This document shows positions 57,155 to 64,000 of a DNA stretch of 64,000 bases, piece by piece. A program made the translations under genes and the position numbers. Location of the stretch: assembly GCF_000259275.1 (NCBI RefSeq), contig NC_017735.1, positions 248,001-312,000 on the forward strand, read 5' to 3'. Position 1 is the first letter of the stretch; every line of letters begins with the position of its first letter. Origin of the DNA: Helicobacter cetorum MIT 99-5656 (GTDB lineage Bacteria; Campylobacterota; Campylobacteria; Campylobacterales; Helicobacteraceae). Under the pieces are notes generated by a model. The model worked only from the letters and a program-made list of their open reading frames with translations, did not search any database and was not told where the DNA came from.

Positions 57155-57262
57155 CCTAGGTAAGAGTAATAGACAAACTATATTCCTTCCTTCTTTACTA
57201 TAACTTAGCATTTTAATAAACTTTTTCTTTTACATTAAAATGTCCTATTGCTCTTACCTTAG
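57155..57262 (+). ncRNA. Structured small RNA, likely NikS/HPnc4160-type
   Basis: No gene fits 57025-57460, but the plus strand carries two nested inverted repeats. Outer stem: CTAGGTAAGAGTAATAGACA (57156-57175) with TGTCCTATTGCTCTTACC and TTAG (57241-57262), two small bulges. Inner stem: CATTTTAAT (57209-57217) with ATTAAAATG (57234-57242). The strand between them (57176-57208) is unpaired and contains TTCCTTCCTTC, complementary to AGGA-type ribosome sites. The promoter is described separately; I see no clear terminator, so the 3' end may lie further, before about 57300. By my interpolation of remembered H. pylori HPnc numbering, HPnc4160 should lie near HP0808-HP0811, which is this place. 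Architecture is seen; identity is inferred. Confidence 0.62.
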
Positions 57263-57460
57263 TTTAGAAAGCAACTTAGCTTCTCTCAAGTTCTCAAAAT
57301 AAACTAATATTTAGAAATATAGTGCCTAATAGTAAATGCTTAGTATTCAATTCCCAAAAAAAATACAAGCCTCTCCTAAAAAATTTGATACACTACCGAT
57401 TTGTTAATATTTAACAACGGAATCTATCTTATATTTATAAATGTTTTTAAGGATAAAAAT

Positions 57461-58204
57461 ATGAAAAAATTTCTCAAAATCTCATGCCAATTAGCCCTAG
57501 TTCTAAGCTTTGTTTATGCCGAGCAAAGCGGATTTTTTGTCAGTGGTTCTTATGAAGTCGGTCAAGCCTACTACAATGACAAGCTAGTGATAGACAAGCA
57601 ACCCGACTTTAACCGCCACCAAAAGCAGGCTACTCAAGGCTTTGGGGTGGGCATAGGCTACAAACAGCTTTTTGGTCAAAAAGGTTGGGCGGGCTTACGC
57701 TACTATGGGTTTTATGATTGGGCAGAAGTGAATTTTGGCATACAACATTTTGCACCAGGTAGCCACCTACAAGCTAATGGTGGACTTAATTCTAATATGA
57801 ATATCAACACTTATGGTGCAGGAATTGATTTATTAGTGAATTTTGTCAATTTAGAGCATTTTAGCATGGGGCTTTATGGTGGAATGGGTGTGGGTGGAAC
57901 CACTTGGAAACCGCAAGCAAAAAATAGGGATTTAGTGTGGACAACCACCTTGAATGAAGAGCAAGGAAAACGCCTATTTAATGGAGACCACAACGCCAAT
58001 GTTGAGCTGAGAAACACTGTGTTTCAGTGGTTCTTTAACTTTGGCGTGCGTTCAGTAATTTATAAACATACCGGTTTAGAACTGGGCTTCAAAATTCCTA
58101 TGGCTAAAACTCCCTATCTTAACATGGTTGATGGTGATAGTAGTTATAAAGAAACCTTTAAACGCCTTTACTCATTCAATGTGTCGTATTATTTGACCTT
58201 TTAA
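57461..58204 (+). CDS. Hor/Hop-type small outer membrane protein
   Basis: 247 residues from the ATG at 57461 (AAGGATAAAAAT upstream). Signal peptide ends FVYA at about residue 20, then EQSGFFVSGSYEVGQA, a classic Hop N-terminus. The rest is the Hop barrel without an adhesin insertion: GIGYKQLFGQKGWAGLRYYGFYDW (about 65-88), INTYGAGIDLLVNF, LELGFKIPMAKTPYLN and the end FNVSYYLTF. Compact porin-like member. It lies directly downstream of the small RNA, with about 200 bases between. Confidence 0.85.
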   Translation: MKKFLKISCQLALVLSFVYAEQSGFFVSGSYEVGQAYYNDKLVIDKQPDFNRHQKQATQGFGVGIGYKQLFGQKGWAGLRYYGFYDWAEVNFGIQHFAPGSHLQANGGLNSNMNINTYGAGIDLLVNFVNLEHFSMGLYGGMGVGGTTWKPQAKNRDLVWTTTLNEEQGKRLFNGDHNANVELRNTVFQWFFNFGVRSVIYKHTGLELGFKIPMAKTPYLNMVDGDSSYKETFKRLYSFNVSYYLTF

Positions 58205-58294
58205 ATGGTCTTATAAAAATATACTAAGCCCTATAAGAAAGGCTTGGTTTCCACCCACTAATCTTATGTCCCTTTAATCAGTTCGTATAAATAG

Positions 58295-59167
58295 CTAATT
58301 TTCAAGTATTTTTTCCAAAATATGCAACACATCTTGATGATGAGCTTGGCTTAATAGTCCAAAAATTTTAAGCATTTCTAGGAATATTGAGATATTATTG
58401 ATAGTCAAAAGGGCATGTTCTTTTTCATCTGCTTGTCTGTCTAAGAGATAATGTTTTGAAATACCATTTTCTATAATATATTGTGGCGAATAATATTCAG
58501 GCATTAGGTCTGTAATAGGAAAGCAATAATAAAGCATGGGTTGAATTTTAGAACCGTATTGTTGGGGTTTCATGGTTACTTCAATGCAATGGTTATCACT
58601 AAATGGGTAAATTAAAGTTGGGTAAGTATCAGCATAAATATCATAATAAAGTCTTGAATCATTAAATGGGAGTTGGTTGTGTAAATCCATATGGGGGACA
58701 CTATTTTGAACTCTATTATTAAAATCTATATAGTAAAAGGGTCTATGATTATAATCATTGTAGGGTGATTGTTGGATACGAATATGTGGCTTTCTACTCG
58801 GAAAATATTGTTTTTCAAGAAAAGGTGCTTTATAGTTTTGTAAGAAGTCATAAATAAGCCGAAGCTCTCCATACATAATTAAACCCATTTGTTTGGCATA
58901 GTAAATAATCTCACTCAACTCATAAAGAGTTTTCATTTTACCATTAGCCCCTAAAAAATGAAATTTTTCAGCTTTTAAAGTGGTGAGTTCAAATTTCTCT
59001 TTATCCTTAATAGGAACATCATAACCGATTTGCCATTCTATATAATGCTTTAAGCTAAAAGGGATTTTTCTAGTCGCTGTAGAAATACCATAATCACTAA
59101 AAGCATCCCTAATTTTCACACGCACTTTGCCTGAAATGGAAGTTAAAGGAAGGGGTATTTCAATCAC
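58295..59167 (-). CDS. Unassigned protein adjacent to methyltransferase (candidate restriction partner)
   Basis: 290 residues, soluble, rich in Tyr, His and Asp. No recognisable nuclease motif (no clear PD-ExK); segments such as YYIDFNNRVQNSVPHMDLHN and YYDIYADTYPTLIYPF are notable. It starts 18 bases after the methyltransferase stop on the same strand, so the two form an operon. In type II systems the gene coupled to an adenine methylase is often the endonuclease; this is inference from position only. It may equally be a specificity or accessory protein. Confidence 0.55.
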   Translation of the reverse strand: MIEIPLPLTSISGKVRVKIRDAFSDYGISTATRKIPFSLKHYIEWQIGYDVPIKDKEKFELTTLKAEKFHFLGANGKMKTLYELSEIIYYAKQMGLIMYGELRLIYDFLQNYKAPFLEKQYFPSRKPHIRIQQSPYNDYNHRPFYYIDFNNRVQNSVPHMDLHNQLPFNDSRLYYDIYADTYPTLIYPFSDNHCIEVTMKPQQYGSKIQPMLYYCFPITDLMPEYYSPQYIIENGISKHYLLDRQADEKEHALLTINNISIFLEMLKIFGLLSQAHHQDVLHILEKILEN

Positions 59168-59185
59168 TTTTTAGTAGTATCAACT

Positions 59186-60178
59186 TTAATCAAACTCACA
59201 AGTATGTCCTTGAAACAATTTTTTAAAATATTCCAAACGCACTCCTTTATCTTTTAAGAAAGTGTCTTTAATCTTTAAAAAAGCAAAATTATCAATCACA
59301 ATATCTAAATTACCAAAATAATAGGGGATTTTAGGGGCGATTTCTTTAAAATGATGGATATATTGATAATAAATCAATTTATCTTGACTGATACATACCG
59401 CATTACTACTTGGTGCTTTTAAAAAAGTTTTGTTGCGCTTAAGTGCGTTAATATCTCGCATAGGAAAAAAATAGCCTACACATTCACTAACTTTTTTAGC
59501 GTTAGGGTATTTATCCACATAATTCGCTATATAATCAAAATCGTTTAAACATAGCGTGGTATTATGGTCGGTTTTAAACATAAAACGCCTAATATCTGCA
59601 TAATCCATTTGCCCTTGTTGATACAAGGCTATCACAATAGGAAACTCATTACTTTTAGTGAAGTGCTTAGAAGAAATAACAAAAGCATCTAAAAGCGTGT
59701 AATTATCCTTAAATTGCTTTAATGCCTTAAAATTAGTCTCTTTAATGAGATAGGATAAAGGGTGTAGCACACAAATAAAAGCTGGCCTTAAAGCCACAAA
59801 AGATTTTAAAAAACTTACCCCTAAATCCCTTGCTTTTAAATCGTTGTCTATTTCAAAATTAAAATTCTTGCTTTTTAGTCTATGTTTGATGAAAGAAGTT
59901 TTATCATTATAGGGAGGATTACCCACAATAATTAAAGGCTCGTTTTCACTAATGCCATAATTTTCTCTCTTAGGATTAGCTAGGGCATTGAGAGTCAGAG
60001 CGTTGCAATTAGGGTCAATATCCGCCCCTATCTTTTTAGAATGATTAAGGCATAAAAACTCCATACCACCACATGCGGTGTCTAGCAGTGTATATTTTTC
60101 AATATCTGCGTATTTTTTTAAAAGTTTGTAAGCACAATCTACTAGATAAGGGGGTGTGTAGTAAGCCCCAAAATTCAC
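59186..60178 (-). CDS. Type II adenine-specific DNA methyltransferase
   Basis: 330-residue N6-adenine methylase. An N-terminal YYTPPYLVDCAYKLL is followed by motif I TLLDTACGGMEFL (about 30-42), motif for acidic residue GADIDPNCNAL, and the catalytic NPPY in IIVGNPPYNDKTSF (about 87-100). Order I then IV is the gamma-type arrangement. No separate target-recognition domain is obvious; the C-terminal 150 residues would serve. Recognition sequence cannot be read. Operon partner is the 290-residue gene downstream. Confidence 0.88.
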   Translation of the reverse strand: MNFGAYYTPPYLVDCAYKLLKKYADIEKYTLLDTACGGMEFLCLNHSKKIGADIDPNCNALTLNALANPKRENYGISENEPLIIVGNPPYNDKTSFIKHRLKSKNFNFEIDNDLKARDLGVSFLKSFVALRPAFICVLHPLSYLIKETNFKALKQFKDNYTLLDAFVISSKHFTKSNEFPIVIALYQQGQMDYADIRRFMFKTDHNTTLCLNDFDYIANYVDKYPNAKKVSECVGYFFPMRDINALKRNKTFLKAPSSNAVCISQDKLIYYQYIHHFKEIAPKIPYYFGNLDIVIDNFAFLKIKDTFLKDKGVRLEYFKKLFQGHTCEFD

Positions 60179-60270
60179 GCTTTCTTGTTTAGTTAAATGT
60201 TTAGGGGTTGTGATACAAAACTCCTTAGTAATAATAAAAAATAGCTCACTCTAGGGCTTAATACTTTCCA

Positions 60271-60381
60271 TTACATGTTCAACTCTCTAATCTCTTTTTT
60301 TAAGTTAGCACAGCAGTTTTGTAATTCTATTAATCTATCATTGATAGCTCTAGTCTCCAAAACAAGAATATAGATAGCCAT
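60271..60381 (-). CDS. Candidate 36-residue coiled-coil peptide
   Basis: ATG at 60381 to TAA at 60271-60273, in the gap between gyrB and the methyltransferase. The peptide is heptad-like (RAINDRLIELQNCCANLKKEIRELN) with two adjacent cysteines. No clear ribosome site. Could be a remnant of a longer coiled-coil protein or chance; weak call. The rest of the 235-base gap shows nothing. Confidence 0.25.
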   Translation of the reverse strand: MAIYILVLETRAINDRLIELQNCCANLKKEIRELNM

Positions 60382-60413
60382 ACCGAACTAAAATTGCCGG
60401 TACAAAACATTAT

Positions 60414-62744
<2,331 letters not shown>

Positions 62745-63869
62745 TTAAAAAGTGATTGGCATCATTAAAGTAGAAATTTTAGCACTCAAATGATTTGATT
62801 TTTCTTCCAAAGATTCTTGTAATAAAAACGGAGCTAAAGACTCATTGCATTGCAAACAAAATTGTGCTGTTCCTAGCGTATTTAACGCTTCAAGGAAGAA
62901 TTTCGCATTCACGCCCAAGCTGAACGAATCCTGTAAATCTAGGTCTTTCTCAAGCTCAATAGAAGTCTTAGCTGTCTCACTATGCTCCGCATCAAGAGAT
63001 TCAAAGAGAACATTATTTTTTTCTAAAGTAAATTTGATATTCGTGCTTAAAGAACTTGATAATTTAATGCTCTCTTTAAACTCTTCCTTTTCTAAAGTGA
63101 AACAAGATGCATATTCTTTAGGCAAAATCTTTTGATAATCGGGGTAATTTCCATCAATAAGCTTAGTGAAAAAAGTGTGCGTTTCATTTTCAATGACAGC
63201 TAATATACCATCGCTTTTAAAAGTAAAATTTTCATAAAAGAGCTTAAGGCTTTCCAATAAGGCACGCTTAGGTAAAATGCAAGAAATAGTTTCTTCTGTT
63301 GAGTCTATAGAAATATTTTCTAATTGCGTATAAGATAAGCGTCTTGTATCCGTTCCAACTAAAGCAAGGGTTTGATGAGCCTTGTCAAACTGCATTAAAA
63401 TGCCCGTTAGCTCTCTTTTATGGCTATTTTGTTCAATAACAGGAGTAATCTTTTTAAAAGCATCCATTAAAAAAGGGGTGTTGATTTCCAAGCTGACTTT
63501 TGATTCTATAGTAGGAAACTCGGGAAACTCGTTTGCATCAAACATAGGGAGCTTAAAAGAACTTTTATTTTGCTTGATAATTAAAACATCTTCTTTGGTT
63601 TCTAAAATGAGACTCGCATCTTTTAGGCGTGAGATAATGTCTAAAAACTTTTTTCCATTGATGGTTCCTATACCTTCTTCTTCTGTAGACTGCGTGAGAA
63701 TATGGCTTTTTAACCCAATATCTGAATCGCTCGCTTTTAAAAAGAGTTTATCTCCTATGACTTCTAAATAGACATGTGAGGCAATGGAAGAGGCATCTTT
63801 TTTATCGCAAAAAGCTTGCAAATAGCGCAAAGCGTTTTCTAAATCATTTTTACTGACACTAATTTTCAT
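62745..63869 (-). CDS. dnaN: DNA polymerase III sliding clamp, beta subunit
   Basis: 374-residue beta clamp made of three similar domains that dimerises into a ring around DNA and tethers polymerases. Begins MKISVSKNDLENALRYLQAFCDKK; the C-terminus ends LMMPITF, close to the family consensus LMPMR(L). Directly upstream of gyrB. In Helicobacter dnaA and oriC lie elsewhere in the chromosome, so dnaN-gyrB is not an origin marker here. Confidence 0.95.
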   Translation of the reverse strand: MKISVSKNDLENALRYLQAFCDKKDASSIASHVYLEVIGDKLFLKASDSDIGLKSHILTQSTEEEGIGTINGKKFLDIISRLKDASLILETKEDVLIIKQNKSSFKLPMFDANEFPEFPTIESKVSLEINTPFLMDAFKKITPVIEQNSHKRELTGILMQFDKAHQTLALVGTDTRRLSYTQLENISIDSTEETISCILPKRALLESLKLFYENFTFKSDGILAVIENETHTFFTKLIDGNYPDYQKILPKEYASCFTLEKEEFKESIKLSSSLSTNIKFTLEKNNVLFESLDAEHSETAKTSIELEKDLDLQDSFSLGVNAKFFLEALNTLGTAQFCLQCNESLAPFLLQESLEEKSNHLSAKISTLMMPITF

Positions 63870-63922
63870 AATAAGCAGTTCCCTTGAGTTTTTGTGTTTT
63901 ATTATAGCATAAAAGGATTTCT

Positions 63923-64000
63923 TTAGGGGTTTAAGCGGATACCTACGCCTATACGATTAGAAAAAACATTGTATTCATATAAGCCATCGCCATAGCCATT
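63923..64000 (-). CDS. pldA: Outer membrane phospholipase A, C-terminal end (partial)
   Basis: The last 25 codons of a gene entering from the right edge and stopping at 63923-63925. The deduced end, NGYGDGLYEYNVFSNR then IGVGIRLNP, matches the C-terminal strand of outer membrane phospholipase A (E. coli OMPLA ends with a similar YN-xxx-xRVGVGVML pattern). In H. pylori the phospholipase gene HP0499 precedes dnaN, consistent with this position. Too short for more. Confidence 0.65.
   Translation of the reverse strand, partial: NGYGDGLYEYNVFSNRIGVGIRLNP

Noticed and set aside
57155-57262. 6S RNA as identity for the hairpin RNA
   Set aside because: The long closing stem is similar, but the span of about 108 bases is too short and the open region is one-sided, not a central bubble.
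63382-63771. 129-codon frame antisense to dnaN
   Set aside because: Shadow frame within an essential gene.

Overview
This AT-rich window comes from a gastric Helicobacter of the H. pylori group. Nearly every gene has a close H. pylori counterpart: flaA, tlpD, tip-alpha, dsbI with dba, oorDABC, the hef efflux pump, magIII, several Hop/Hof outer membrane proteins, and a FecA receptor. The gene order of roughly the first 50 kb matches what I remember of H. pylori HP0607 down to HP0557. Some features do not fit H. pylori itself. A protease gene sits between dsbI and oorC. A tRNA-modification gene (mnmH) precedes folD. After accA the order jumps to the HP0807-HP0811 block, and then to HP0504-HP0499 (methylase, gyrB, dnaN, pldA). 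I therefore suspect a sister species such as H. cetorum or H. acinonychis. The species is a guess; the clade is not.

Layout. 1-6.3 kb (minus strand): the hemE-hefA-hefB-hefC operon, a small outer membrane protein and the MagIII glycosylase. 6.4-12.7 kb: flaA with a sigma-28 promoter, divergent from tlpD, then bioF and PBP1A. 12.8-18.0 kb (minus): tip-alpha, RNase P RNA, dsbI, its tiny partner dba, and a large metzincin-type metalloprotease built into a Hop outer membrane scaffold, with a C9 tract in the reading frame. 18.2-21.1 kb (minus): the four-subunit 2-oxoglutarate:acceptor oxidoreductase. 21.3-22.3 kb (minus) mltG, then 22.2-42.2 kb, almost all plus strand: an AsmA-like protein, feoA, nth, fliN, fliO, a TonB-like protein, pyrC, an LPS-remodelling trio (Kdo hydrolase pair plus a sulfatase-fold membrane enzyme), mnmH, folD, lepB, an M50 protease, rpiB, apt, dedA, pepA, ychF and a radical SAM enzyme. 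42-50.5 kb: an AI-2E-type permease, dapF, a DUF417 membrane protein, a ribbon-helix-helix regulator, a Hof-like protein, rpsU and the fatty-acid genes fabG-acpP-fabF-accA. 50.5-51.1 kb is decayed or empty DNA. 51.1-58.2 kb: a FecA-type receptor, a Hop-like protein, acpS, fliL, rsmD, a small gene, a structured small RNA behind an 11-T promoter tract, and a Hor/Hop protein. 58.3-64 kb (minus): an unassigned gene next to an adenine methyltransferase (probable restriction-modification pair), gyrB, dnaN and the end of pldA.

Two loci stand out. The first is the Hop-metzincin fusion: a predicted cell-surface zinc protease whose expression should switch on and off by slippage in its C9 tract. The second is the small RNA at about 57.16-57.26 kb. 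It has a long closing stem, an exposed pyrimidine-rich strand able to pair with Shine-Dalgarno sequences, a homopolymeric T tract touching its -10 box and a perfect inverted repeat upstream. It looks like the counterpart of the H. pylori NikS/HPnc4160 RNA, but that identification is by architecture and position only.
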